DNA of 64,000 nt. It comes from Streptomyces sp. NBC_00513 (lineage in GTDB: Bacteria > Actinomycetota > Actinomycetes > Streptomycetales > Streptomycetaceae). Of this stretch, positions 32,813 to 41,975 are shown piece by piece. The notes below the pieces were generated by a model. That model ran no database searches. It saw only the letters and a list, made by a program, of their open reading frames with translations, and was not told where the DNA came from. The position numbers and the translations under genes are program-made. The DNA lies in assembly GCF_041431415.1 (NCBI RefSeq), contig NZ_CP107845.1, positions 3,224,001 to 3,288,000 on the forward strand. The letters run 5' to 3'. Position 1 is the stretch's first letter, and each line of letters opens with the position of its first letter.

Positions 32813-33424
32813 CTAGGCGGTGAGGCCCGCGACGACCGAGCGGGCCAGCTCGTCGAGGTACGGTCCCGCCACGGGTTCGCGTACGACGACCTGACGCCAG
32901 TACAGCGGCCCGATCGCCAGGTCGAGGGCCCTCGACGGGTCGGTTCCGGCGGCCAGTTCGCCCCGTGCGACGGCCTCGGAGACGATCCCCTCCGCCATCC
33001 GCCGCTCCCCTTCCAGGAGGGCTCCGCGCACGGCGTCCGCGAGCTCCGGGTTGCGTGCCGCCTCGACGAGCAGGTCGGGGATCACGGCGGAGGCGACCGG
33101 GTGGCTCAGCAGGTGGGACATGACCTCCAGCAGGGCTCGTACGTCGCCGTACAGCGAGCCCGTCGCCGGCGCGGGCAGCCCGTCCACGGCGAAGGCGGCC
33201 ACGAGGTCCAGGACCAGGTGGAGCTTGGACTTCCACCGCCGGTAGACGGCGGTCTTGCCGACGCCGGCCCGGCGGGCGACGGCCTCGATGGACATCCGGG
33301 CGAAGCCGACCGCCGCGAGTTCCTCCAGCACGGCCGCCCGGATCGCCTCGGTGACGTCCTCGCGCAGTACGGCGGCCCCGGCGGGGGCCCGGCGGGCGGG
33401 GGCGGCGGCGGGCTCGGTGGTCAT
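32813..33424 (-). CDS. TetR family regulator next to the ABC exporter
   Basis: A 203-residue TetR protein. The HTH region reads VTEAIRAAVLEELAAVGFAR, SIEAVARRAGVGKTAVYRRW. The C-terminal domain (TetR_C_11/33-like, LLVEAARNPELADAVRGALLEGERR, DLAIGPLYWRQVVV) is the type often found with transporters. The start is the ATG at 33424 (MTTEPAAAP). Two related palindromes lie upstream, so autoregulation and control of the divergent ABC-2 genes are likely. The ligand is unknown. Confidence 0.9.
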   Translation of the reverse strand: MTTEPAAAPARRAPAGAAVLREDVTEAIRAAVLEELAAVGFARMSIEAVARRAGVGKTAVYRRWKSKLHLVLDLVAAFAVDGLPAPATGSLYGDVRALLEVMSHLLSHPVASAVIPDLLVEAARNPELADAVRGALLEGERRMAEGIVSEAVARGELAAGTDPSRALDLAIGPLYWRQVVVREPVAGPYLDELARSVVAGLTA

Positions 33425-33463
33425 GCGGAGAGCATAGCCGCGCACACCGGCACCCGCACGTCA

Positions 33464-33487
33464 CGACGATACGGTTGCGTTCCGACG
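33464..33487. promoter_or_regulatory. TetR operator, imperfect copy
   Basis: CGACGATACGG-TTGCGTTCCGACG. The left half matches copy 2 exactly; the right half is less symmetric. It lies 40 bp before the TetR start. Confidence 0.55.
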
Positions 33488-33511
33488 TTCCACGTCCTAG
33501 CCTCGCCGTAG

Positions 33512-33535
33512 CGACGATACGGTCCCGTTCCGTCG
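33512..33535. promoter_or_regulatory. TetR operator, better copy
   Basis: CGACG-A-TACGG-TC-CCGTT-C-CGTCG is palindromic at most paired positions: outer CGACG/CGTCG and inner ACGG/CCGT. Its start is 48 bp after the start of the first copy, about 80 bp before the ABC-2 permease gene. Confidence 0.65.
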
Positions 33536-33616
33536 TCGTCCGAGTCCGAACCCCTCGAAAGCGCGCCCCGTGAACAGCGCACCCGCGAACAGCGCGCCCC
33601 GTCGAAAGCGACCCCC

Positions 33617-34513
33617 GTGACCGCGACCCCCGTGACCCACCACACCGCCTCGCCGGCGGAGCTGGCGGCGGCCCACGGCCTGACCGTGAGCGGCGCCCGC
33701 CCCTCCCTCCCCCGCTACGTCGCGGAGCTCTGGGGTCGGCGCCACTTCGTGACGGCCCACGCCACCGCCCGGATGCACGCCACGTACAGCACGGCCCGGC
33801 TCGGGCAGGTCTGGCACCTCGTGACCCCCCTGCTGAACGCGGCCGTCTATTACCTGATCTTCGGCATCGTGATGAAGGCCCGCCACGGCGTGCCCGACTA
33901 CCTGCCGTTCCTGCTCACCGGCGTCTTCGTCTGGGACTTCATCGGCAGCTCCGTCAACGCCGGCACCCGCGCCGTGCACGGCAACCTCGGCCTGGTCCGC
34001 GCCCTGCACTTCCCGCGTGCGAGCCTGCCCGTCTCCACCGTCGTCCAGCTCTTCCAACAACTCCTCGTCACCATGGGCGCGCTGGTCGTGCTGCTCCTGG
34101 CCTTCGGGCAGACCCCCGGCCCGGCCTGGCTCCTGGCCGTGCCCGCCCTCGTCCTGATGGCCGTCTTCTGCACCGGCTGCGCCCTGCTCATGGCCCGCGT
34201 CGGCGCCAAGAACCCGGACGTCAGCCAGCTGATGCCGTTCGTCCTGCGCACGTGGATGTACTCCTCGGGCGTGATGTGGTCCATCGACCAGATGCTCGGC
34301 AAGGACCACCTGCCGCACTGGGTCGAGACGGCCCTGAAACTCAACCCCGCCGCCCTCTACATCGACCTCGTGCGCTTCACCCTGATCGACGGCTTCAAGG
34401 CCGCGTCGCTCCCGCACCACGTCTGGCCCATCGCGATCGGCTGGGCCCTGCTCGCCGGCGTCGGCGGGTTCGTCTACTTCTGGAAGGCAGAGGAGGAGTA
34501 CGGCCGTGGCTGA
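33617..34513 (+). CDS. ABC-2 type permease, polysaccharide or teichoic-acid exporter
   Basis: A 298-residue permease with about six helices in the TagG/RfbD class. Typical stretches are RMHATYSTARLGQVWHLVTP before helix 1, LLTGVFVWDFIGSSVNAGTRAVHGN, and LYIDLVRFTLIDG near the end. It would form the channel for a lipid-linked glycan made inside the cell. Start GTG at 33617; another GTG five codons later is possible. The upstream 60 bp are rich in short GCGCCCCGTGAACAG-like repeats and lack a clear ribosome site. It overlaps the ATPase gene by 8 bp. Confidence 0.9.
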   Translation: MTATPVTHHTASPAELAAAHGLTVSGARPSLPRYVAELWGRRHFVTAHATARMHATYSTARLGQVWHLVTPLLNAAVYYLIFGIVMKARHGVPDYLPFLLTGVFVWDFIGSSVNAGTRAVHGNLGLVRALHFPRASLPVSTVVQLFQQLLVTMGALVVLLLAFGQTPGPAWLLAVPALVLMAVFCTGCALLMARVGAKNPDVSQLMPFVLRTWMYSSGVMWSIDQMLGKDHLPHWVETALKLNPAALYIDLVRFTLIDGFKAASLPHHVWPIAIGWALLAGVGGFVYFWKAEEEYGRG

Positions 34514-35327
34514 CCCCACCCTCCCGACCCGCACCACACCCATCCCCGGAGCCCCGACTCCCGACACCCGCGTCCCGACCGTCATCGCGGACGAAGTCCA
34601 CGTCGTCTACAAGGTCCACGGCGCCGGCGGCCCCGAGGGCGGCGCGGTCGCCGCCCTCGGCCGGATCCTCTCCCGCCGGGCCGTCCCCGCCGTCCGCGAG
34701 GTGCACGCCGTCCGGGGCGTCAGCTTCACCGCGTACCGGGGCGAGGCCATCGGTCTCATCGGCACCAACGGCTCGGGAAAGTCCACCCTGCTCAAGGCCA
34801 TCGCCGGCCTCCAGCCGGTGACGAGCGGCGCCGTCTACTCGCACGGGCAGCCGTCCCTGCTCGGGGTGAACGCCGCCATGATGAACGACCTGACCGGCGA
34901 GCGGAACGTGGTCCTCGGCGGCCTCGCGATGGGCATGACCCGGCAGCGGATCCGCGAGCGCTACCAGGACATCGTCGACTTCTCCGGGATCAACGAACGG
35001 CAGGACTTCATCTCCCTGCCGATGCGCACCTACTCCTCCGGCATGGGCGCCAGGCTGCGGTTCTCCATCGCCGCCGCCAAGGACCACGACGTGCTGATGA
35101 TCGACGAGGCCCTGGCCACCGGGGACGCCGGGTTCCAGCGCCGCAGCCAGGCCCGCATCGAGGAACTGCGCGAGCGGGCCGGCACCGTCTTCCTCGTCAG
35201 CCACGGCATCGGCACGATCCGCGCCACCTGCGACCGGGCCATCTGGCTGGAATCGGGCGTGCTGCGCATGGACGGCCCGTCCGCCGAGGTCTGCGACGCG
35301 TACGAGGCCTTCACCCGGACGAAGTGA
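34506..35327 (+). CDS. ABC transporter ATPase of a polysaccharide/teichoic-acid exporter
   Basis: A 273-residue ATPase of the TagH/RfbE class. Walker A GTNGSGKST, signature YSSGMGARLRFSIA, Walker B VLMIDEALATGD, and the His switch VSHGIGTIRATC are all present. It lacks the C-terminal carbohydrate-binding domain of some homologues. A Pro/Thr-rich leader of about 25 residues precedes the fold. The GTG start overlaps the permease stop by 8 bp, so the two should be made together. The TetR gene on the other side is the likely regulator. The exported glycan is unknown; no synthesis genes are adjacent. Confidence 0.92.
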   Translation: MADPTLPTRTTPIPGAPTPDTRVPTVIADEVHVVYKVHGAGGPEGGAVAALGRILSRRAVPAVREVHAVRGVSFTAYRGEAIGLIGTNGSGKSTLLKAIAGLQPVTSGAVYSHGQPSLLGVNAAMMNDLTGERNVVLGGLAMGMTRQRIRERYQDIVDFSGINERQDFISLPMRTYSSGMGARLRFSIAAAKDHDVLMIDEALATGDAGFQRRSQARIEELRERAGTVFLVSHGIGTIRATCDRAIWLESGVLRMDGPSAEVCDAYEAFTRTK

Positions 35328-35343
35328 GCCCACCGACGCCGAA

Positions 35344-35381
35344 GGGGCGCCCGGGCCGGTGAGAACCGGCCCGGGCGCCCC
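35344..35381. terminator. Perfect 17-bp hairpin between the ABC ATPase gene and gdhB
   Basis: Arms at 35344-35360 and 35365-35381 with a GAGA loop, lying between two convergent stops. No T-run, but the stem is very stable and likely ends both transcripts. Confidence 0.8.
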
Positions 35382-35395
35382 TGTCGGGCAATCGC

Positions 35396-38300
35396 CTAGA
35401 CGTGCGTCCGCAGCAGGGAACGCATGGTCCGCATCGCGACGGACAGGTTCGCCAGGTCGAAGTCGTCCGAGCCCCGGATCTCCTCCAGGGTCGTCCGCGC
35501 ACGCCCGATGATCGCCGCGTTCTTCTCCTCCCAGGCCTTGAAGCGCTCCTCGGGAGTCGACTCGCCGTTGCCCACCGCCAACACGTCGGCCGTCAGGGCC
35601 GCGTGCGCCGCGAACAGGTCCTCGCGGATGGAGGCGCGGGCCATCGACTGCCAGCGGTCGGACCGCGGCAGCTCGATGATCCGGTCCATCAGCCGGGTGA
35701 TGTCCAGCCGGTCCGCGAGGTCGTAGTAGACCTCCGCGACGTCCAGCGGGTCGACGCCCGTACGGTCCGCGATGGCGACGATGTCGAGCGTCGGGAAGGC
35801 GGACGAGAAGCCGGCCACCTTCGCCGCCAGTTCCTCCGGCACACCCTCGCCGACCAGCTCGTCCATGATCGACCGGTACCAGTCCAGGTCCGCGCCGCGC
35901 ACCAGCTTCGGCAGCTCGGCCCACACCCGCGCCACCCGCTCGCGGAACAGCTCGATGGTCTCGGTGATCTCCAGCGGCTGCGGCCGGTTGTTCAGCAGCC
36001 AACGGGTACCGCGCTCGACCAGGCGCCGCGAGTGCAGCCGCACCCGGGTCTGGACGTCGGCGGCGACCTTGTTGTCGAGGGCCTCGACCTCGTCCCACAC
36101 GCCGGCCATGCCGAAGATCTCGCGGGCCGAGAGCTGCGCCCGGACGATCTCCTCCGTGGACGCGCCGGTCTCCTCCCGCAGACGGTGCAGGAAGGTCGTA
36201 CCACCGGTGTTGACGGTGTCGTTGACCAGCAGCGTGGTGGTGATCTCCCGGCGCAGCGCGTGCGCGTCGATCTGCTCCGGGAACTTCGCGAGCAGGGCGC
36301 CCGGGAAGTACGCGTGGAGCAGACGGCGCAGGTACGGGTCGTCCGGCAGCCCGGTGGCGATCAGCTCGTCCGCCACCGTGATCTTCGTGTAGGCGAACAG
36401 GACGGCCAGCTCCGGCTGGGTCAGCCCCTTGCCGTTGCTCAGCAGCTCGCGGATCTGCCGGTCCGTGGGCAGGAACTCCAGCCCGCGGTTGAGCAGTCCG
36501 TCCCGCTCCAGGCGGCGCATGAAGCGCTGCTGGGCGTGGAGCAGGCTGGGCGCCTGGGCGGCGCCGTTGGCCAGGGCGGTGTTCTGCGCGTAGTTGTTGC
36601 GCAGCACCAGGTGGCCGACCTCGTCGGTCATCTCGGCCAGCAGCTTGTTGCGCTGCTTGACGGTCATGTCGCCGTCCGCGACGACCGCGTTCAGCAGGAT
36701 CTTGATGTTCACCTCGTGGTCGGAGGTGTCCACGCCGGCGCTGTTGTCGATGGCATCGGTGTTGATCTTGCCGCCCTCGCCGCCGGCGCCGGTGCGGGCG
36801 AACTCGATGCGGCCGAGCTGGGTCAGACCCAGGTTGCCGCCCTCGCCGATGACCTGGGCGCGGACGTCCGAACCGTTGACGCGGATCGCGTCGTTGGCCT
36901 TGTCGCCGACGTCGGCGTGCGTCTCGGCGGTCGCCTTGACGTACGTGCCGATGCCGCCGTTCCACAGCAGGTCCACGGGGGCCTGGAGGATGGCCTGCAT
37001 CAGGTCGGCCGGGGTCATCTTGGTGATGCCCGCCTCGATGCCGAGGGCCGCGCGGACCTGCGCGTTGACCGGGATGGCCTTGGCGGTGCGGGGGTGGATG
37101 CCACCGCCCGCGGACAGCAGCTCGGTCTTGTAGTCGGCCCACGAGGAGCGCGGCAGGTCGAACAGGCGCCGGCGCTCGGCGTAGGAGACGGCCGCGTCCG
37201 GGTTCGGGTCGATGAAGATGTGCCGGTGGTCGAAGGCGGCGACCAGGCGGATGTGCTCGGAGAGCAGCATCCCGTTGCCGAACACGTCACCGGACATGTC
37301 ACCGACGCCGACGACCGTGAAGTCCTGGGTCTGGGTGTCGTGCCCGAGCTCGCGGAAGTGCCGCTTGACGGACTCCCAGGCGCCGCGGGCGGTGATGCCC
37401 ATGCCCTTGTGGTCGTAGCCGGCCGAGCCGCCCGAGGCGAAGGCGTCGCCCAGCCAGAAGCCGTAGGCCTCGGCGACCCCGTTGGCGATGTCGGAGAAGG
37501 TCGCGGTGCCCTTGTCGGCGGCGACGACGAGGTAGGTGTCGTCCTCGTCGTGGCGGACCACGCCCTTGGGCGGCACGACCTCGCCGGCGACCATGTTGTC
37601 GGTGATGTCGAGCAGCGCCGAGATGAAGATCTTGTACGAGGCGATGCCCTCGGCGAGCCACGCGTCGCGGTCCACCGACGGGTCGGGCAGGTTCTTGGCG
37701 ACGAAGCCGCCCTTCGCGCCGACCGGCACGATCACGGTGTTCTTGACCATCTGCGCCTTGACCAGGCCGAGGATCTCCGTACGGAAGTCCTCACGCCGGT
37801 CGGACCAGCGCAGGCCGCCTCGGGCGACCTTGCCGAAGCGCAGGTGGACGCCCTCGACGCGCGGGGAGTAGACCCAGATCTCGAACGCCGGGCGGGGCGC
37901 CGGCAGGTCCGGGATGGCCTGCGGGTCGAACTTCATCGACACGTAGGCGTGCTGCTCGCCCGCGTCGTTCAACTGGAAGAAGTTCGTGCGCAGCGTCGCC
38001 TTGATGAGGGTGAGGAACGAGCGCAGGATGCGGTCCTCGTCGAGGGAGGCGACCTGGTCCAGGGCCCCGTCGAGTTCCTCCAGCATCGCGTCGATCAGCT
38101 CGGTGCCCGCGGCCTGTCGACCGGGCGACATCCGGGCCTCGAACAGCGAGACCAGCAGCCGGGTGGTGTGGACGTTGTTGCGGAGGGTGTCCTCCATGTA
38201 GTCCTGGCTGAAGGGCGAGACGGCCTGGCGCAGGTACTTCGCGTACGCGCGCAGGACCACGGCCTGCCGCCAGGTCAGCCCGGCGCTCAGCACCAGGGTG

Positions 38301-40363
38301 TTGAAGTTGTCGTTCTCCGCCTCGCCCTGCCAGACCGCCGCGAAGGCGTCCTGGAAGCGCTCGCGGGCGTCGTCGCCGAGGTGGGCGTCTCCGTTCCCGG
38401 AGTGGACGGGCATCCGCAGGCCGAAGTCGTAGATCCACGCGTTCGTCCGGTCGCTGCACCGCAGCTCGTACGGCCGCTCGTCGGTGACCTCGACGCCCAG
38501 GCGCTGGAGGACCGGCAGCACCGCGGACAGGGAGACCTGCTCGCCCTGGCGGTAGATCTTGAAGCGGCGTTCGCCGGGGCCCGCGCCGACGGGCTCGTAC
38601 AGCGAGAGGTCGAAGTCGCTGTCCCCGGCGGACAGGCGCTCCAGCCGGACCAGGTCGGCGACGGCGGAGCGCGGCGAGTGGTCGGCCTTGTAGCCCTCGG
38701 GGAAGGAGCCCCCGTAGCGGCGCAGCAGTTCGGCGGCGCGCTCCTCGCCGGTCTCCGCGATGAGCGCCTCGCCGAAGCCGTCGGCCCAGGAGCGGGCCGC
38801 CTCGACCAGGCGGGCTTCGATGCGGTCCACGTCGGCGTCGGTCAGGACGGGCAGTTCCTTGCCCTGCGGGACGCGGACGACGAAGTGGATGCGGGAGAGA
38901 ATCGATTCGGTGTTCCAGGCGGTGAAGTCGACGCTGGTGCCGTCGAGCTCCTCCTTGAGGATGTCGATCAGGCGCAGCCGGACGCCGGTGGTGTACCGGT
39001 CGCGCGGCAGGTAGACGAGCGCGGAGTAGTAGCGCCCGTACTCGTCCTGGCGCAGGTACAGCCGCAGCCGGCGGCGCTCCTGGAGGTACAGGACGGAGGT
39101 GACGATGGCCCGGAGCTGGTCGACGGGCGTCTGGAACAGCTCGTCGCGCGGGTAGGTCTCCAGGATCTGGAGCAGGTCGCGTCCGTCGTGGCTGGACGGC
39201 GCGAAGCCGGCGCCGTCGAGGACCTCGACGACCTTGCGTCGGATGACGGGGACCCGGCGCACCGACTCGGTGTACGCGGCGGAGGAGAACAGGCCGAGGA
39301 AGCGGCGCTCGCCGACGACGTTGCCATCGGCGTCGAACTTCTTCACGCCGACGTAGTCGAGGTACGAGGGGCGGTGCACGGTCGAGCGGCTGTTGGCCTT
39401 GGTGAGGACGAGCAGACGGTGCTCGCGGGCCTTGGCGCGCGCGTCGGCCGGCAGCCGGTTGAAGGACGGCGAGACGGGGTGGCCGTCCTCCTTGCCGCTG
39501 TGTAGCGGGTCGGAGCGCAGGATGCCGAGGCCGGTGCCGGGCACGGCGGAGAGGGAGTCCCCGTCGACCAGGTTGTACTCGCGGTAGCCGAGGAAGGTGA
39601 AGTGGTCGTCGGCGAGCCAGCGCAGCAGCTCGCGGGCCTCTTCGAGCTCGTACTCGCGCAGGTCGGGCGCGGTGGGCTCGTTCGGGAGTTCCTCCGCGAT
39701 GCGCATGGCCGCGTCGCGCATCTTCTCCCAGTCCTCGACGGACTCGCGGACGTCGGACAGGACGCGCAGCAGGTCGGCGGTGATCTGCTTGAGGTCCGCC
39801 CGGTCGGTCTCGCGGTCGATCTCGACGTGGATCCAGGACTCGACGAGCGAGTCGTGGGGTCGGTCGGTCTTGGGCCCGTGCGCGTCGCAGTCGGGGCCGA
39901 GGATCTCGATCAGCTTGCCGGTGACGTCACGCCGCACGACGACCTGCGGGTGGATCACGACGTGGATGCCGCGTCCCTGGCGGGACAGCTCGTTGGTGAC
40001 GCTGTCCACGAGGAACGGCATGTCGTCGGTGACCACCTCGACGACCGAGTGGCTGGAGGTCCAGCCGTTCTCCTCGACCGTGGGGGTGTGCACGCGGACG
40101 TTCGCGGTGCCCTGGGGGCGCTTCTCCGCGAGCCGGTAGTGCGAGAGCGCCGCGCCGAACACGTCGACCGGATCCCGGTCGGCGAGGTCCTCCGGCGCGG
40201 TGTGCAGGTAGTAGCGCTGGAGGTAGGACAGCGTCGTGCCCCGGTCGGGCCGCTCCCCTTGCTCGGACCCAGACGGAAGTAGCCCCCCGGCCGGGCTGTT
40301 CTCAGCTACCCGGGCCGCCCGTGAAAGCAGCTCGGCCTTTGCTTCGTCCAGCTTGGTCTGCAT
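35396..40363 (-). CDS. gdhB: NAD-specific glutamate dehydrogenase, large (180-kDa) class
   Basis: This 1655-residue enzyme oxidatively deaminates glutamate to 2-oxoglutarate and ammonia with NAD, mostly for catabolism. It has the large regulatory N-half with ACT-like parts (SHSVVEVVTDDMPFLVDSVT; DEYGRYYSALVYLPRDRY). The catalytic domain follows (KVARGGLRWSDRREDFRTE, KNTVIVPVGAKGGFV with the likely catalytic Lys), then the NAD fold and a helical C-end. Length matches S. clavuligerus-type NAD-GDH. Start ATG at 40363, with CAGAGGAC upstream. It is the longest gene here and stands alone between a terminator and a 392-bp spacer. Confidence 0.95.
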   Translation of the reverse strand: MQTKLDEAKAELLSRAARVAENSPAGGLLPSGSEQGERPDRGTTLSYLQRYYLHTAPEDLADRDPVDVFGAALSHYRLAEKRPQGTANVRVHTPTVEENGWTSSHSVVEVVTDDMPFLVDSVTNELSRQGRGIHVVIHPQVVVRRDVTGKLIEILGPDCDAHGPKTDRPHDSLVESWIHVEIDRETDRADLKQITADLLRVLSDVRESVEDWEKMRDAAMRIAEELPNEPTAPDLREYELEEARELLRWLADDHFTFLGYREYNLVDGDSLSAVPGTGLGILRSDPLHSGKEDGHPVSPSFNRLPADARAKAREHRLLVLTKANSRSTVHRPSYLDYVGVKKFDADGNVVGERRFLGLFSSAAYTESVRRVPVIRRKVVEVLDGAGFAPSSHDGRDLLQILETYPRDELFQTPVDQLRAIVTSVLYLQERRRLRLYLRQDEYGRYYSALVYLPRDRYTTGVRLRLIDILKEELDGTSVDFTAWNTESILSRIHFVVRVPQGKELPVLTDADVDRIEARLVEAARSWADGFGEALIAETGEERAAELLRRYGGSFPEGYKADHSPRSAVADLVRLERLSAGDSDFDLSLYEPVGAGPGERRFKIYRQGEQVSLSAVLPVLQRLGVEVTDERPYELRCSDRTNAWIYDFGLRMPVHSGNGDAHLGDDARERFQDAFAAVWQGEAENDNFNTLVLSAGLTWRQAVVLRAYAKYLRQAVSPFSQDYMEDTLRNNVHTTRLLVSLFEARMSPGRQAAGTELIDAMLEELDGALDQVASLDEDRILRSFLTLIKATLRTNFFQLNDAGEQHAYVSMKFDPQAIPDLPAPRPAFEIWVYSPRVEGVHLRFGKVARGGLRWSDRREDFRTEILGLVKAQMVKNTVIVPVGAKGGFVAKNLPDPSVDRDAWLAEGIASYKIFISALLDITDNMVAGEVVPPKGVVRHDEDDTYLVVAADKGTATFSDIANGVAEAYGFWLGDAFASGGSAGYDHKGMGITARGAWESVKRHFRELGHDTQTQDFTVVGVGDMSGDVFGNGMLLSEHIRLVAAFDHRHIFIDPNPDAAVSYAERRRLFDLPRSSWADYKTELLSAGGGIHPRTAKAIPVNAQVRAALGIEAGITKMTPADLMQAILQAPVDLLWNGGIGTYVKATAETHADVGDKANDAIRVNGSDVRAQVIGEGGNLGLTQLGRIEFARTGAGGEGGKINTDAIDNSAGVDTSDHEVNIKILLNAVVADGDMTVKQRNKLLAEMTDEVGHLVLRNNYAQNTALANGAAQAPSLLHAQQRFMRRLERDGLLNRGLEFLPTDRQIRELLSNGKGLTQPELAVLFAYTKITVADELIATGLPDDPYLRRLLHAYFPGALLAKFPEQIDAHALRREITTTLLVNDTVNTGGTTFLHRLREETGASTEEIVRAQLSAREIFGMAGVWDEVEALDNKVAADVQTRVRLHSRRLVERGTRWLLNNRPQPLEITETIELFRERVARVWAELPKLVRGADLDWYRSIMDELVGEGVPEELAAKVAGFSSAFPTLDIVAIADRTGVDPLDVAEVYYDLADRLDITRLMDRIIELPRSDRWQSMARASIREDLFAAHAALTADVLAVGNGESTPEERFKAWEEKNAAIIGRARTTLEEIRGSDDFDLANLSVAMRTMRSLLRTHV

Positions 40364-40755
40364 GTCCTCTGGCTCCTGTCGCGCGCCATTGCGTGACGTA
40401 GGTGAAGGAAGGAATGACATGGCGGCGCGACGCGGGCCGCGAGGCGGGATGTCCGTTCGGGATCGACGCCATGTCGTCGAGAAAGGCCACCGGAAGCGAA
40501 TCGGCCAAGATCGGCACGTGGTTCCGGCAGCGGAGATCGGCGAAGGCCCGGGCACGTTCGTGCGCCGGGCGCGTGCCGGGGGCTTCAGTGCCCCCGAGGA
40601 CTATCGCGCTGATCACGGGTACCAGGCTATCCCCACCCACCCCGTGCTCGTCATGAGCTGTATGTGTACAAATCCGGGGGTGGAACTTTGACACTCTGGA
40701 CAGCGACGTGCCCGGCCACACGTGCACGCCGCCGCCAGACACCCGTGTCACGTGC
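40364..40755. other. 392-bp spacer upstream of gdhB
   Basis: No gene with coding-type codon use is visible on either strand. It must hold the gdhB promoter (minus strand) and the 3' end of the HAD transcript. A TAGCCT box at 40624-40629 (minus) with TGACGA 18 bp before it is a possible promoter about 260 bp upstream of gdhB. Support is weak. Confidence 0.35.
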
Positions 40756-41478
40756 CTATTCGGCCATTTCGCGAGCTGTGGCGACGGCCTCCGCCAGCGT
40801 GTCCACGACGGGCACGCCGGCTGATTCGAGGCTGCCGCGGCTGTGCGAGCCCCCCGTGTACAGCACGGCCCGCGCGCCCACGTGGGCGGCCGCGAGGGCG
40901 TCGTCCACCGCGTCTCCGATGAGGACCGTACGGTCGGCCGTCACCCCCGCCGCCGCCATGGCGGCCATATGGCGTACGAGATGGCCCGCCTTGGTGGTGT
41001 GCGAGGGCCCCGTGCGCCCGTCGACGCGGAGGAAGTGCGTGTCGATGCCGTGCGTCCGGACCAGCGGCACCAGCTTGTCGTGGGGCGCGAGGGAGAGCAG
41101 GGACTGCGTCGACCCGGCTCCCTGCCAGCCCCGGAGCAGCTCCAGTGCGCCCTCGGCGAGCCCGGCGGTCTCCGCGGACGACCAGTAGTGCCGGTGGAAG
41201 GTCTCGTCCATGACGAGCCACTCCGCCTCGGTGGGCATCCTGCCCATCAGTCGCTCGTAGAACTTCGGGACCGGCACCACGTACAGCTCGCGGTACGTCT
41301 CCAGGGTGATCGGCGCGAAGCCGAACTCCGCGAAGGAGGCGTTGGTCGCGAGGATCACGGCGTCGATGTCGTGGAGCAGCGTCCCGTTCCAGTCCCACAC
41401 GATGTGCGGGCCACGACGCGCCGTCGCGCTCACGGCGGTCACTTCGAACGCTTCCGTCACTTCGAACGCTTCCGTCAC
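40756..41478 (-). CDS. HAD family hydrolase with variant first motif
   Basis: A 240-residue HAD-fold protein if started at GTG 41478. Motif I reads WDWNGTLLHD: nucleophile Asp29 is kept, but the usual second Asp is Asn31. Later parts include LLSLAPHDKLVPLV, the Lys motif HTTKAGHLVRHM, and the acidic motif VLIGDAVDDALAAAHVGAR. It resembles phosphoglycolate phosphatase-like HADs. The substrate is unknown, and the Asn may change the reaction. The start is ambiguous: an 18-bp duplication provides three in-frame GTG codons (41478, 41460, 41442), the first overlapping the stop of the upstream gene. Confidence 0.85.
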   Translation of the reverse strand: MTEAFEVTEAFEVTAVSATARRGPHIVWDWNGTLLHDIDAVILATNASFAEFGFAPITLETYRELYVVPVPKFYERLMGRMPTEAEWLVMDETFHRHYWSSAETAGLAEGALELLRGWQGAGSTQSLLSLAPHDKLVPLVRTHGIDTHFLRVDGRTGPSHTTKAGHLVRHMAAMAAAGVTADRTVLIGDAVDDALAAAHVGARAVLYTGGSHSRGSLESAGVPVVDTLAEAVATAREMAE

Positions 41479-41481
41479 TTC
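41440..41481. repeat. 18-bp tandem duplication over a stop/start junction
   Basis: Two perfect 18-bp units (41440-41457 and 41458-41475) plus six more bases. Each carries GTG preceded at 8 nt by GGAAG on the minus strand (for the outermost GTG the GGAAG is missing). The unit adds six residues in frame to the HAD N-terminus. Confidence 0.85.
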
Positions 41482-41975
41482 AGCAACCCCGGAATCTCCT
41501 GCACCCCGAACCACAGCAGCTCGTGGTCCTCGGCGCCGTCCACCAGGGACAGCGCGTCGTCGTCCCCCGCGTCGGCCGCCTCGACGGCCCCGACGGCGGC
41601 CGTGACGTCCTCCAGCGCGTCATCGGCGTCCACGTGCACGGCCGCGGCCACGGAGAGCCTTACGGAGCTCCCCAGCGACACCTGTCCGAGGGCGGCCTCG
41701 TCGTTCCCGGGCGCCGCGGTGGCGGCCCGGTCGTCGACGTCGAAGGCCACGACGACCCGCCTGCGGGGGGCGTCAGCGTCGGCGGCGATCATCCGCAGGG
41801 AGGCGAGGGCGGCGCGGCCGAGGGCCGCGTACTCCAGCTCCTCGATGTCGTCGGACACGTACCACTCGCGCAGGCCGGGAGTGACCGCGTAGGCGCGCAG
41901 CGGGGCGGGACCCAGCTCGCCCGCCTCGTGCACCTCGGCGAGCCCGGGGACGGTCAGGGGGACGTACACGCGCAT
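41475..41975 (-). CDS. DUF6912 family protein
   Basis: A 166-residue actinobacterial protein, beginning MRVYVPLTVPGLAEVHEAGE and ending HELLWFGVQEIPGLLK. The middle is acidic (many Asp/Glu/Ala, no helix for membranes), and the protein appears cytosolic. I know no biochemical role for this family. It comes first in a two-gene unit with the HAD gene: its TGA lies inside the HAD start region, which suggests translational coupling. Upstream is a 354-bp spacer. Confidence 0.8.
   Translation of the reverse strand: MRVYVPLTVPGLAEVHEAGELGPAPLRAYAVTPGLREWYVSDDIEELEYAALGRAALASLRMIAADADAPRRRVVVAFDVDDRAATAAPGNDEAALGQVSLGSSVRLSVAAAVHVDADDALEDVTAAVGAVEAADAGDDDALSLVDGAEDHELLWFGVQEIPGLLK

Noticed and set aside
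35402..39505. A very long open frame antisense to gdhB, and similar long frames opposite helR (4663-7632), the FHA gene and secA
   Set aside because: High GC content removes stop codons from non-coding frames. These frames lack family similarity, have poor third-position bias in their own frame, and lie wholly opposite clear genes.
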